64,000 bases of DNA from DATCJA01 sp963814955. GTDB lineage: Bacteria; Acidobacteriota; Vicinamibacteria; Vicinamibacterales; UBA2999. Of this stretch, positions 29,863-38,829 are shown piece by piece. The position numbers and the translations under genes were made by a program. Each line of letters starts with the position of its first letter. Positions within the stretch are counted from its first letter, which is position 1. The notes under the pieces were generated by a model. It was not told where the DNA came from and did not search any database. It saw nothing but the letters and a program-made list of their open reading frames with translations. Location: positions 1-64,000 of the forward strand of contig CAWFEX010000015.1 in the NCBI GenBank assembly GCA_963814955.1, written 5' to 3'.

Positions 29863-31278
29863 ATGACTACACGAAGGTTCGCTCATCGGCACGCCAGGCT
29901 GCTCCCCGCGCTGCTTCTGGCGCTGGCGGTCGCCAACCCATCGGCCCAAACGAAGATCACGCCCGAAAAGAACAGTTATTCCGTCGAGGACGACGTCAAG
30001 CTCGGGCAGGAAGCCGCGGCCGAGGCCAAGAAGCAGCTTCCGATGCTCAACGACAATCGGGTAGACGAGTTCGTCGAGGACGTCGGCGCGCAGCTCGCCG
30101 CGGCGATCCCGGACGAGCTCCGCCACCCAGGCTTCCACTACACCTTCGACGTGGTCAACCAGAAAGAGATCAACGCGTTTGCCCTTCCGGGCGGCCCGAT
30201 GTTCCTCAATCGCGGAATGATCGAAGCGGCCAAGACCGAGGCTGAGATGGCCGGCGTGATGGCGCACGAGATCGCCCATGTCGCGCTTCGCCACGGCACG
30301 GCGCAGGCGACCAAGGGCCAGAAGTTCCAGATTGGCGCGGTTGCCGGTCAGATTCTCGGCGCGATCGTCGGCGGCGCGGCCGGCGCCGTGATCTCGCAGG
30401 GCTCGCAGTTCGGCCTCGGCGCCTACTTCCTGAAGTACGGCCGCGAGTACGAGCGGCAGGCCGACCTGATGGGCGCGCAGATCATGGCGCGCGCGGGGTA
30501 TGACCCGCGCGAGATGGCCAACATGTTCAAGACAATTCAGGCAGAGGGCGACCGCAGCGGCCCGGAGTGGCTGAGCAGCCACCCGGACCCGGGCAACCGC
30601 TACAACGCCATCGTCCAGGAAGCCTCGTTGCTGCGCGTCGAGGGCAATGGCAACACCGGGGAGTTCCAGTCGATAAAGTCGCGGCTGGCCGGGATGTCGC
30701 CCGCCTACACCGCCGAGCAGATCGCCAAGGGGCAGGCCAAAACCGGTGGCCGAACGGTTGGCACCAGCGGTCGCCGCGTCGTCAACGTGGAGCCGCCCTC
30801 GAACTCATACCGGACGCATCAGCCGTCGGATTTCCTGCGCGTGAGCGTGCCGACCAACTGGGACGCAGTTGACGCGAGTGCCGGCCGCGTGACCTACGCG
30901 CCCGACGGCGGCTTCGTCCAGGGAGACAACAGCGGCTCCGCGTTCACGCACGGCGTGCAGGTGGGCGTGGCGCAGGGTGGCGGAGGCAATTTGCAACAGG
31001 ACACGCAGCAGCTGCTCGAGAGCTTCTCGCGGTCGAATCCGAACCTGCGCGCCGCGGGGAACTCCAGACGCGAGACCATCGGCGGGCGCCAAGGGATCAC
31101 GACGCCGCTCAGCAACGTCTCGGACGTGACCGGCGAGCGCGAATACATCACGCTGTCGACGACGCAGCTGCGCGACGCGAGCCTGCTCTACATCATTGGC
31201 GTCGCGCCGCAGTCTGAAGAGAAGACCTACGAGAACGCATTCCGACGCGTTCGGCAGTCGTTGCAGATCGCCGATTGA
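29863..31278 (+). CDS. secreted M48-family zinc metalloprotease (BepA/LoiP-like)
   Basis: A 471-aa periplasmic protease. A signal peptide (LLPALLLALAVANPSAQ) is followed by the M48 domain with HEIAH at residues 135-139 and the third ligand in YERQADLMGAQIMARAGYD near 197. A glycine-zipper helix (IGAVAGQILGAIVGGAAGAV) lies between them. The C-terminal 170 residues are a family extension that lacks TPR repeats. It probably acts in outer-membrane protein quality control. It follows ftsH on the same strand and may share its transcript. Confidence 0.88.
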   Translation: MTTRRFAHRHARLLPALLLALAVANPSAQTKITPEKNSYSVEDDVKLGQEAAAEAKKQLPMLNDNRVDEFVEDVGAQLAAAIPDELRHPGFHYTFDVVNQKEINAFALPGGPMFLNRGMIEAAKTEAEMAGVMAHEIAHVALRHGTAQATKGQKFQIGAVAGQILGAIVGGAAGAVISQGSQFGLGAYFLKYGREYERQADLMGAQIMARAGYDPREMANMFKTIQAEGDRSGPEWLSSHPDPGNRYNAIVQEASLLRVEGNGNTGEFQSIKSRLAGMSPAYTAEQIAKGQAKTGGRTVGTSGRRVVNVEPPSNSYRTHQPSDFLRVSVPTNWDAVDASAGRVTYAPDGGFVQGDNSGSAFTHGVQVGVAQGGGGNLQQDTQQLLESFSRSNPNLRAAGNSRRETIGGRQGITTPLSNVSDVTGEREYITLSTTQLRDASLLYIIGVAPQSEEKTYENAFRRVRQSLQIAD

Positions 31279-31322
31279 TAACGCAGTCGATGGTTCATTG
31301 CATCAAAGTCGGCCGGTAGAAG

Positions 31323-31415
31323 TTACCTTTTCAGGAAGCGTGAGCCGAAGACTCGAAACGCAAAGACCACCACAAATATCGCCATCCCCAGCAGGATCAG
31401 CCTCGTTATCGTCAT
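31323..31415 (-). CDS. 30-aa membrane peptide
   Basis: A very short frame, MTITRLILLGMAIFVVVFAF then RVFGSRFLKR and stop: one transmembrane helix and a basic tail. GAGG stands nine bases upstream of ATG 31415. It lies in the gap between the M48 protease (plus) and the lipoprotein gene (minus). No homolog is recognised, but start site and composition are those of a genuine small membrane protein. Confidence 0.5.
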   Translation of the reverse strand: MTITRLILLGMAIFVVVFAFRVFGSRFLKR

Positions 31416-31462
31416 AACGAATACCTCACATGGCCACCGCTATCAGTCACCATCGCGAAGCG

Positions 31463-32287
31463 TTACCGGGCCGGGACGCGGACGGTGAGCGGTGAGGCGA
31501 GGCTGGCTGCCAGAACTGCTCCCTTCCCCAGGGTCACCTCCTCGCCGCGCGTTGCAAGCACGACACCCGTTCCTGCCGCGCCGCCGATGACCGCGCCTTG
31601 CGCCGCGCCACTCCCGCCACCGAGGATCCCCCCGACGATGGCGCCGCCGACGGCGCCCACGCCGATTTTCGCCGCATCCTCGCCTTTCGTGGACTCCGCA
31701 ACGTACGCGACAGGCGCCGCGTTCACGTCCTCGCGCACATTGCCGGCCTCCAGCCGGTTGAAGACGAACACCAGTTGCGCCCGCCCCTGCACGCGTCCGG
31801 CGCGTTCGACCTGGGTGACGACCCCTGACAGCGTCGCCCCGGTCGGAATAGCGACGATCCCGTCCACGATGACGGCCTGACGCACTCGCGCGCGCACGGG
31901 CGCCTCCACCTGCGTGGTTTCCGACGAGAGAGGTGTCTGCAACTCCAGTGGAATGGCTGTGCCCTGAGGCACGATCACTTCTCGCCACTCCGCCGCGGGG
32001 CGCGCGGGGGCGGCCGGAGCGGCACCGGACGACGGAGCCGTCGTCGGCGGCTTCGCCTGGGGCGAGACCGCGGGCGCCGAACCGCTCGGCTGCCGCGTCG
32101 TGGAACGCGTCGCTGGGTTGACCGCTTCCGACGGCTCTGCTGGCGCAGCGGCGCCAGGTTCGGCGGGCGCTCCAGGCGCCGGCGCCGCGGTTTCCTCGGC
32201 TTCCCTAGAGTCGTTGTCGTCGCGGCCGCCGCAGGCCACCGAAGCCAGCACGGTGAGCAGTGCCGCAGCTCTCCAGACATTCTTCAT
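31463..32287 (-). CDS. glycine-zipper lipoprotein of unknown function
   Basis: A 274-aa lipoprotein. The signal peptide ends in a lipobox-like LASVACGG with Cys near residue 20. Residues 30-110 are a low-complexity Ala/Pro/Glu linker. The C-terminal half has a beta-rich domain (IPTGATLSGVVTQVERAGRV) and a glycine zipper (IGVGAVGGAIVGGILGGGSG). Similar proteins are annotated as glycine-zipper or outer-membrane stress lipoproteins. GGAGGAG lies six bases upstream of ATG 32287. Confidence 0.75.
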   Translation of the reverse strand: MKNVWRAAALLTVLASVACGGRDDNDSREAEETAAPAPGAPAEPGAAAPAEPSEAVNPATRSTTRQPSGSAPAVSPQAKPPTTAPSSGAAPAAPARPAAEWREVIVPQGTAIPLELQTPLSSETTQVEAPVRARVRQAVIVDGIVAIPTGATLSGVVTQVERAGRVQGRAQLVFVFNRLEAGNVREDVNAAPVAYVAESTKGEDAAKIGVGAVGGAIVGGILGGGSGAAQGAVIGGAAGTGVVLATRGEEVTLGKGAVLAASLASPLTVRVPAR

Positions 32288-32321
32288 TCGAAGCTCCTCC
32301 GACTGAGATTGACGGGGGCCG

Positions 32322-33023
32322 CTATCGCGCCGCGGTCGACGCGTTGCGAGCGGCTTTCTTCTGGAGAATATCGACAAGACGACGGCCGGCGTCGGGAACG
32401 GCGTTACTCGTTCCTCGCACGATCTCTCGCGCCGTGACCTTACGTCCGTAGATCTCCGAACTGGCGTCGTCGTCCGGACGCAGCGATGTGCCTTCGAGCG
32501 ACACCCCCGCGAACAGACCGCGCGAGCGGGAATAACTGAGCATCTCGGCCCGTAGCGACGCATCGGTGGAGGCGCCCGTGTCACGTCCCTTGGGTCCGGC
32601 AGCCGCTGACATGTTTGCGCCAAGTTGAACCTTGGTGCTCAGGAGCGCCTCGACGCCACGAGTGTTCATGACCAGGAGCACGAGGTCTGTGGACTGTGCA
32701 CCCAATTGCAGGCCGACGCTGCCGCCTTCGAGCGCATACATCGCGGGCGCGCTCCATGGTCCGTCGAAGCTCGCACCGGAGCGGCAGACCATCGCACCGC
32801 GGCCGTAGCTACCGCCGATGCCGATGGCCACTTTCGTCACCGATGGAACGACGATGACGCATTCGGCCTTATTCAACAGATCCTGGGGAATGGAGTCTGG
32901 AAGGTTGAGGATTTCCTCCATGACGAGGCCGGCGTTCTCCAGGCGTCCCTGTTCCTTGTTCTGGGCGAAGAGGCTTACTGCGGTCAGCATGAAACAGAGC
33001 GCAAGACTGAAAAAGCGAAACAT
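32322..33023 (-). CDS. SYLF-domain (Ysc84-like) lipid-binding protein
   Basis: A 233-aa exported protein (signal SLALCFMLTAVSLFAQ) made almost wholly of a SYLF/Ysc84 domain: IPQDLLNKAECVIVVPSVTK, GSYGRGAMVCR, GGSVGLQLGAQSTDLVLLVM and RSRGLFAGVSLEGTSLRPD. In bacteria these bind phospholipids or the envelope; the role is not precisely known. It lies directly upstream of the glycine-zipper lipoprotein gene, 34 bases apart, so they are probably one operon. Confidence 0.9.
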   Translation of the reverse strand: MFRFFSLALCFMLTAVSLFAQNKEQGRLENAGLVMEEILNLPDSIPQDLLNKAECVIVVPSVTKVAIGIGGSYGRGAMVCRSGASFDGPWSAPAMYALEGGSVGLQLGAQSTDLVLLVMNTRGVEALLSTKVQLGANMSAAAGPKGRDTGASTDASLRAEMLSYSRSRGLFAGVSLEGTSLRPDDDASSEIYGRKVTAREIVRGTSNAVPDAGRRLVDILQKKAARNASTAAR

Positions 33024-33277
33024 AGGTGACCCTTCTGACGTTATGTCGAATGGAGGACGAGACCAGCTCGAGGGCGACATGCCAATGCGAGTTGTCTTCC
33101 CACTTGATCTTGTCCGAGTGGCGGTCGCTCGTCTGTGTCGTTGTGCACACCGGCCTGGGCGACGTGCGGACTGTCGTTGAGAATCGCCAAGCGAAGGCGG
33201 CCAGCACGAACAGGACCCGCGCTACTGCCTCTGGATGGCGGGAAGCAATCCTCTCTTGCGAGCAATAGCTGAAGTCG

Positions 33278-34903
33278 CTATCCGCTGGTGCGTTGTAACG
33301 CTGGCCCGCTACGCACTTCTTGTTTGCTTGCACCGAGGTCGTCGAGCAGTTTGCCGAGGGCGGCCTCGTCCACCGGCTTGACCAGATGCGCGTCAAAGCC
33401 AGCTTCCTCGGAGCGGCGGCGATCCTCGTCCTGCCCCCACCCGGTCAATGCCACCAGCAATGGGCGGCCTCGTTGTTCTTGTTGTTCACGAATCTTTCGA
33501 GCCGCTTCGTATCCGCTCATGCGTGGCAAACCAATGTCGAGCAAAATTACGTCCGGTTGAAGTGTCGTCGTCGCTTCCACCGCTTCCACACCGTCGTGGG
33601 CCATGTGCGTTTCGTGTCCGCTGAACTGGAGAAGCATGGCAAGCATGCCGGCGGCGTCCCGATTGTCATCGACAATGAGAATGCGGAGCCCCTTCGCCGT
33701 CAGCGCCGGCTCGCGAGTCATCGCGGGGGGCGGCACTGTGGCGGTCTCTACCATCATGATCGGCAACCGCACAATGAACTCACTGCCCTGGCCGATGCCC
33801 GCACTGGTGACGTCCACCGTGCCACCATGCATCTGCGTCAAGGTCTTCACCAGCGTCAGGCCGATACCAAGCCCAGTCACCGCCCGCTCCAGAGCCGTAT
33901 CCCCTTGCGTGAACATATCGAAGATGCGTGAACGTTGATTGGCGGCGATGCCGATGCCGGTATCGCGCACACGGATGACGACGTTCGGCGGAAGTCCGCG
34001 TGACGTCGTCACGGGGTCACCGGCGGATTCCTCCATGCGTTCCACTGTCAGCCAGATGCGCCCGCCGCGGTCGGAGAACTTGCAAGCGTTGTTCAAGAGA
34101 TTGCCGACGATCTGCGCCAGGCGAGTCGGGTCGGCGTGCAGGTAGACCGGCTCCTGCGGCAATGTCACCGTCAGGTCCTGATCCAGGCTTTCGCAGAGGG
34201 GACGGGCGGCTTCCACGGCGTGATGCACGACCGATGACAATTCGACGCGCTCCTTCCGAAGGACCATCTTGCCGCGGCTGATGCGCCCCACGTCGAGCAG
34301 GTCATCGACCAGCCTCACCATTTGTCCGACCTGACGGTCGAGCACATCCATGGCGGCATCGATCGGTTGGCTGAGAGCAGGTGTCGTCCGACCGGTCCCC
34401 TGACTGCCCGTCGCCTCGGATTCGAGCTTCCGGGCGCAACGCATGACTTCAAGGGAGTGGCGGATGGGTGCGAGCGGGTTCCGCAACTCATGGGCGAGCA
34501 TCGCCAGGAATTCACTCTTACGGCGGTCCGAGTCGCGCAACGCGTCTTCCATCTCCTTGCGCGCGGTGATGTCATAGAAGCAATTGATGGCTCCCATGAT
34601 GTCTCCGCGTTCGTTCTTCAGTGGACGGATATTCACGACGACGGTGATCCGCGAGCCGTCGGGCCGTTCGATGAGCACTTCCGCGTCGCACGCTTCCGCG
34701 AGGGTGCCGGCGATGACTTCGGCCATCGGACACTGCTCGTGCGGCATGAAACGACCGTCCGGACGGAACAACTTGAACGACCCACAAAACCGCTTGTCGG
34801 TATCGCCTAACACGGGCTCGCAGCCCCACAATTCCACGGCGCGGCGATTGAATTCCTGAATCACGCCGGAGGCGTCACAGGAATAGACGGCGACAGGACC
34901 CAT
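33278..34903 (-). CDS. PAS hybrid histidine kinase with C-terminal receiver
   Basis: About 541 aa from ATG 34903, but the PAS domain starts further upstream (EERYRTLFEMGPVAVYSCDA). Order: PAS, H-box FLAMLAHELRNPLAPIRHSL, N-box NLLNNACKFSDRGG, DTGIGIA and GLGIGLTLVKTL, then a receiver (LRILIVDDNRDAAG, phospho-Asp in VILLDIGLPRMSGYE, Lys in HLVKPVDE). No membrane helix is seen. Upstream the frame meets a stop within an eRF1-like gene fragment. A single extra base between about 34930 and 34985 would join the two into one chimeric protein starting at 35108. Confidence 0.88.
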   Translation of the reverse strand: MGPVAVYSCDASGVIQEFNRRAVELWGCEPVLGDTDKRFCGSFKLFRPDGRFMPHEQCPMAEVIAGTLAEACDAEVLIERPDGSRITVVVNIRPLKNERGDIMGAINCFYDITARKEMEDALRDSDRRKSEFLAMLAHELRNPLAPIRHSLEVMRCARKLESEATGSQGTGRTTPALSQPIDAAMDVLDRQVGQMVRLVDDLLDVGRISRGKMVLRKERVELSSVVHHAVEAARPLCESLDQDLTVTLPQEPVYLHADPTRLAQIVGNLLNNACKFSDRGGRIWLTVERMEESAGDPVTTSRGLPPNVVIRVRDTGIGIAANQRSRIFDMFTQGDTALERAVTGLGIGLTLVKTLTQMHGGTVDVTSAGIGQGSEFIVRLPIMMVETATVPPPAMTREPALTAKGLRILIVDDNRDAAGMLAMLLQFSGHETHMAHDGVEAVEATTTLQPDVILLDIGLPRMSGYEAARKIREQQEQRGRPLLVALTGWGQDEDRRRSEEAGFDAHLVKPVDEAALGKLLDDLGASKQEVRSGPALQRTSG

Positions 34904-34928
34904 TTCGAACAGGGTCCGATAGCGTTCT

Positions 34929-35108
34929 TCATTCCAGCGCCGATCGGCGTCCGCCCGCGCGCTCAGTGACGCCGTCCTTCATTTCGACCGATTCGTGCAG
35001 GGACGGTCCAACCTCGGACTCCAGGGTCTTGACCGTGACGCCACTCGCTGAGGCGGACACGGCAACGGCCTTCTTGTGGTCGATCCAAATGCCTGCTTTG
35101 TGGTTCAT
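34929..35108 (-). pseudogene. 5' part of an eRF1/Pelota-like (baeRF) gene joined to the kinase
   Basis: Codons 1-38 (MNHKAGIWIDHKKAVAVSAS, then VTVKTLESEVGP) match the intact gene at 24550-24936 closely. Similarity then ends and the frame stops at 34929 after GGRRSALE. From about 34980 onward the DNA is the coding sequence leading into the PAS domain of the kinase, in the next frame. The piece therefore is a truncated gene, or the N-terminus of a chimeric kinase if a base is extra here. Confidence 0.7.
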
Positions 35109-35135
35109 AGCGCACCTCGTGCAGCGCGTTCTTCC

Positions 35136-36695
35136 TTAGCGCCTGAATACGCGCCGAGCATCCATGCCGAACGACGGCTCGTCGCGCGTGCCGCCGATCT
35201 TGATCGGGATGACCGTCCGGCCGTCCTTTCGGAACATCGGATCGACCACCTTCAGCATCAGCGATTTCCACCCGGTCGTCGTCTGCGACACCTTGGCGTC
35301 CATGAACAGGCTGCCGTTGAAGGCGAGTATTTCGCGCGTGAGTGAGTACTGACCGCTGAGCTCAACGATCGCGCCGGGCACGTTGAACGTCAGCGTCGAA
35401 AGAGCGAGCTGGCCGTCGGCCAGCTCGAACCGTCCGCTGAACTGTGACGCCGTCTGCGGCGCCGCTTTCGACTCTCTTGCGCTCGCGCGGCGGCTCAGCT
35501 CGTTGATTTTCTGCTGCACCTCCGCGTTCGTGAACCGGCCGTCATCGATGGTGAATGCGCCATCGAGCTTCAGCTTGTCGACGACATCCGCGTCGCCGGG
35601 CGGCAGGTTGAAGCTCGTGCGAAGGCGCAGCCCGCCGGTCATCGGCGGCTGGGACGTCTTGACGGCCATGTGCATGATGTCTTCGAGCCGGCCAGAAGGC
35701 ATGTCGATGTCGAGCGTCACGAGCCGCCCGTGCACGCCTTCTACGTCGTAGACGCCGCCCTTTGCGACCAGCGACGTCTTCAGGAATGTCGCATCGATTC
35801 TCTCGAGGGTCGTGTCGCCATTGGTGGCGTCCACGATCGCACGGTACTTCGTCTTGAGCGGCACTGTGTGGCCGCTGAGTCTCACCATGAAGTTCGGCGT
35901 GTCGGTCTCGCCGTTGACGTCGATGCGTTCGAGCTTTCCGCTGTAACTGCCGTGCGCGGTCAGGATGCCGGAGATGCCCTTGAAGACGCCCAGGTCCGCG
36001 TTCTCGAAGGTGAAGGTCCCGTCGAGTGGCGTAAGACCAGGAACGACCTTCTGCCAGGGACCGAATGATCCGGTGCTTGTGATCTGTCCGGGCGGCACGG
36101 CGTTGGTTAGCACGGTTCGGAACGGCATCTTCGTGAGGGCGCCGACCGACTCCATGTGCAGCTCGTGCATTTTCCAGACCTTCGGTCGTTTGCCGGCCTT
36201 ACGCGGCAGGATCGTCAGCGTCGCCCCGTCGGCCACGAGCTCGTCGATCACGATGTCACGCTCGGGTGGGTCTCCACGGTCGGCATCCTGGTCACCGCGC
36301 GCGTCGCTCTTGCGATCATCGTCAGGATCATCGTCGGCCGGCGGAATCTGGATGTCGAGCCCACCCAGCTTCACGTGCGCGACGTGGTTGCGCCAGAGTC
36401 CGAGCAGATCCGCGTCCACGGTGAACTTGTCGATCGAGATCAGCGGTGGCACGTCGTGGCGGCCCTTGTGACGGATGCGGAGATCGGTGCCTTCGGCGTG
36501 CAGAGCCGGCAGGACGCGCAGCGTCAGGTCGCCCAGCTCGACCTCGGCGTCCAATCGGTCGGAGAGCGTCTCGACGACCCGCTTGCGCAGGGTTTCCGAC
36601 GTGAAGGGGATGCGCAGGGCGAGCGTGATGGCCCCCACCGTGAGAATCCCGAGGAAGGCTGCGACGAAGATCCAGAGCCGGCGTCTAGCGATCAT
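35136..36695 (-). CDS. AsmA-like/DUF748 membrane-anchored protein
   Basis: A 519-aa protein with one N-terminal membrane helix (LWIFVAAFLGILTVGAITLAL) and a long beta-rich body. The N-terminal repeat LSDRLDAEVELGDLTLRVLP and the C-terminal FSGRFELADGQLALSTLTFN / IVELSGQYSLTREILAFNG are characteristic of AsmA-family proteins, bridge-like lipid-transfer proteins between inner and outer membranes. A low-complexity Asp-rich loop (PADDDPDDDRKSD) sits near residue 150. I chose ATG 36695; a longer GTG start exists. Confidence 0.82.
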   Translation of the reverse strand: MIARRRLWIFVAAFLGILTVGAITLALRIPFTSETLRKRVVETLSDRLDAEVELGDLTLRVLPALHAEGTDLRIRHKGRHDVPPLISIDKFTVDADLLGLWRNHVAHVKLGGLDIQIPPADDDPDDDRKSDARGDQDADRGDPPERDIVIDELVADGATLTILPRKAGKRPKVWKMHELHMESVGALTKMPFRTVLTNAVPPGQITSTGSFGPWQKVVPGLTPLDGTFTFENADLGVFKGISGILTAHGSYSGKLERIDVNGETDTPNFMVRLSGHTVPLKTKYRAIVDATNGDTTLERIDATFLKTSLVAKGGVYDVEGVHGRLVTLDIDMPSGRLEDIMHMAVKTSQPPMTGGLRLRTSFNLPPGDADVVDKLKLDGAFTIDDGRFTNAEVQQKINELSRRASARESKAAPQTASQFSGRFELADGQLALSTLTFNVPGAIVELSGQYSLTREILAFNGSLFMDAKVSQTTTGWKSLMLKVVDPMFRKDGRTVIPIKIGGTRDEPSFGMDARRVFRR

Positions 36696-36909
36696 TTGAC
36701 ACGGTTTGCTACCCAACACAGCATGCGGCAAACGCGGACGACTGTCTGTGCAGTTGAGAACAACGCACGTCGAGCAGCTCTAGCGGATTGGACTGCAGGT
36801 GCCGTTGAACAAAGCGGTCTCCACTGAGCTCATGAGCCAGCGGATCTGTGCCATCCCGAACGTGCAAGGAGGAACAGCGCACGGAACGACAGGTCGCCAT
36901 AATGCGTTT

Positions 36910-37521
36910 ATGGCCAAGACACTGCGGTCCGCTGCCTTCGCAACCATCTTCACGGTGCTATTCCCCTTGGTGGGCTGGACGCAGGCCCTTTCGGCAGCGA
37001 CGGACAGTCCCGTCCCGAATTTCAGGATTCAAGTCTTCGGTGACACGGTTACCGACTTCACGTCCCGGATTGGAGGGTATTTTGAACTGCGTGGCCGATT
37101 GGAGCGTGGCTTGCCGCCATTGACGGTGTCGGAGGATGTACGACAGATCAGGCGCGCCACACGTTCGCTGGCCAGTGCGATCCGCGCCGCTCGCCCCGGA
37201 GCCCAGCAGGGCGAGTTCTTCACGGTTGCGACGAGTGCCGAGTTCAAGCGAGTCCTGGCCCTCCTCATGAATACCGCCGTATGGGCTGTCATCATGGAGG
37301 AAAACCCAGGAGGGTTCAGGCGTGACATCGACGGCCCCTATCCCGATGGGAAATCCTATTCCACGATGCCCGGCATAATCCTCGAGCGCCTGCCCCAGTT
37401 GCCCGACGACATCCAGTTTCGGTTTGTGGGACCACACCTGATTCTGTTTGACGTGAGAGCGAGCACCATCATCGATCAGCTTCCCAACGCCATCGAGTGC
37501 GCGAGCGACTGCGACGAGTAA
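36910..37521 (+). CDS. secreted protein of unknown function
   Basis: A 203-aa exported protein with signal peptide (AAFATIFTVLFPLVGWTQA). The mature part is mixed alpha/beta with FELRGRLERGLPPLTVSED and GPHLILFDVRASTIIDQLPN, and a C-terminal acidic end with two cysteines. No family is recognised. ATG 36910 is preferred because the signal sequence begins at once after it; in-frame starts further upstream would bury it. No strong ribosome binding site is visible. Confidence 0.6.
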   Translation: MAKTLRSAAFATIFTVLFPLVGWTQALSAATDSPVPNFRIQVFGDTVTDFTSRIGGYFELRGRLERGLPPLTVSEDVRQIRRATRSLASAIRAARPGAQQGEFFTVATSAEFKRVLALLMNTAVWAVIMEENPGGFRRDIDGPYPDGKSYSTMPGIILERLPQLPDDIQFRFVGPHLILFDVRASTIIDQLPNAIECASDCDE

Positions 37522-37737
37522 TTCGGGACCGGGGTGTCGACTCGTGAGCGCTGGCCGAGTGGTGTTGTGGTGGCGCGGGGAACATGGGTCAGGAGTGATC
37601 ATGGCGTTCAGGCGGCGGATGCGGATGGGTCACGACAGCAGTCTCGTCCGTCGACGACGAGAAACTGAGCAGGCGCCACCGTCATCAATGTGCTGACTTG
37701 CACAGACTTTTCACAGAGGACCGTCTATGCTGAATTT

Positions 37738-37986
37738 ATGGCAACATCAGACATCGCCCACTTGGAAAGCCTGTTGGAATTGTTCCGCAAGATTGATGCA
37801 GTGTCTCGCTCCGCTCAGGACCCACGGGACTATGTCGACCGACAGATCGAGATGGCACGGCGCCGCGAAAGACGTGAGGACGGCAACAGTCACGCCGCAT
37901 CTCCCTCGCGGGGCGAGCCGCCGCTCCCTCGCGGGTGCGAGCCGCCGCCCTTTCGACGCCGTCTGCCTCGACCCGCGGTGCTGTAA
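37738..37986 (+). CDS. hypothetical protein, 82 aa
   Basis: A small frame starting MATSDIAHLESLLELFRKID with an amphipathic helical N-terminus (residues 5-50) and an Arg/Pro-rich, poorly ordered C-terminus. No domain is recognised. The first 50 codons look like real coding sequence. The proline-rich end may reflect a frame change, since the frame that continues on the right is offset by one base. Confidence 0.4.
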   Translation: MATSDIAHLESLLELFRKIDAVSRSAQDPRDYVDRQIEMARRRERREDGNSHAASPSRGEPPLPRGCEPPPFRRRLPRPAVL

Positions 37987-38215
37987 AAGGGCGACGCAAA
38001 GCACACCCGTAGTCATATCGGTATTTATCCGACAGACAACCCGGTGGCCGAGCGGCACCACCGCCGCGACCGCGAGGTTGTGTTCTGTTCTGAACTGCGG
38101 AGTAGCGTCCCGTCGCGATAACCTCCACCTATGGTCGGCCCCTCCGCCTCCCGGCACGATCAATGGCAGCACGGAACTCGCGCGCTGGCACGGTCCCGAC
38201 CATGAGTTCACGTTG

Positions 38216-38425
38216 ATGCGTGAGGTGTATCCGGCGACGTACCGCCTCATCGGCGTGTCCAGTCAGCTTGAGAGGGTGGCGCGCGCCGCGGCGACTGAAG
38301 CGGTGCGTTTGGACAAGCAGGAAGCGCCTCAGCGTGAGGCTGAACGGACCGTGGCCGAGGCCGAGCGCAGGAAAGCCGCCGATGACAAGACGCGCACGAC
38401 AAATTTAGGCGAATTCCGGCCGTGA
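38216..38425 (+). CDS. possible small coiled-coil protein or gene 3' end
   Basis: About 69 codons from ATG 38216 (MREVYPATYRLIGVSSQLER) followed by an Ala/Glu/Arg-rich helix (APQREAERTVAEAERRKAAD) and stop. It might be a stand-alone small protein or the end of the frame that begins at 37738, separated by a non-coding-looking, shifted stretch. Evidence is composition only. Confidence 0.3.
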   Translation: MREVYPATYRLIGVSSQLERVARAAATEAVRLDKQEAPQREAERTVAEAERRKAADDKTRTTNLGEFRP

Positions 38426-38527
38426 GCAGCGTTCTCGCCGACTCACACCGGCGCTGCCCCCAGTATCTCAGGATGTGCACGGTCTCCGGGCCCCGGCGCC
38501 ACAACGAATAGTTTGGAGTTGACTCAC

Positions 38528-38827
38528 ATGAAAGTCCGACCGCTACACGACCGCATCTTCGTTCACCGCCTCGAGGAAGGCGAACAGAAAGTCGGGGGCA
38601 TCATTATTCCCGACACGGCCAAAGAGAAGCCGCAGCAAGGCAAGGTGTTTGCCGTGGGTGCCGGCAAAGTCAAGGAAGACGGCACGCGCCAGCCGCTTGA
38701 TGTGAAGGAGGGCGACACCATCCTGTTCGGCAAGTACTCGGGACAGGACATCAAGATTGACGGCGAGGAATACCTCATCATGCGCGAGGACGACGTGCTC
38801 GCGGTCACCGAGTCGAAGGGAAAGTAG
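38528..38827 (+). CDS. groES: co-chaperonin GroES
   Basis: A 99-aa GroES, the lid of the GroEL folding chamber. Landmarks: MKVRPLHDRIFVHRLE at the start, the mobile loop EGEQKVGGIIIPDTAKEKPQ, FAVGAGKVKEDG, ILFGKYSGQDIKIDGEEYL and a short C-terminus. The start at 38528 has GGAG nine bases upstream. groEL follows after two bases, forming one operon. I do not see a CIRCE (TTAGCACTC-type) inverted repeat upstream, so HrcA control is not evident. Confidence 0.97.
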   Translation: MKVRPLHDRIFVHRLEEGEQKVGGIIIPDTAKEKPQQGKVFAVGAGKVKEDGTRQPLDVKEGDTILFGKYSGQDIKIDGEEYLIMREDDVLAVTESKGK

Positions 38828-38829
38828 AC

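Noticed and set aside
38400..38527. CIRCE operator upstream of groES
   Set aside because: I looked for TTAGCACTC-N9-GAGTGCTAA and found no convincing match, so no HrcA site is claimed.
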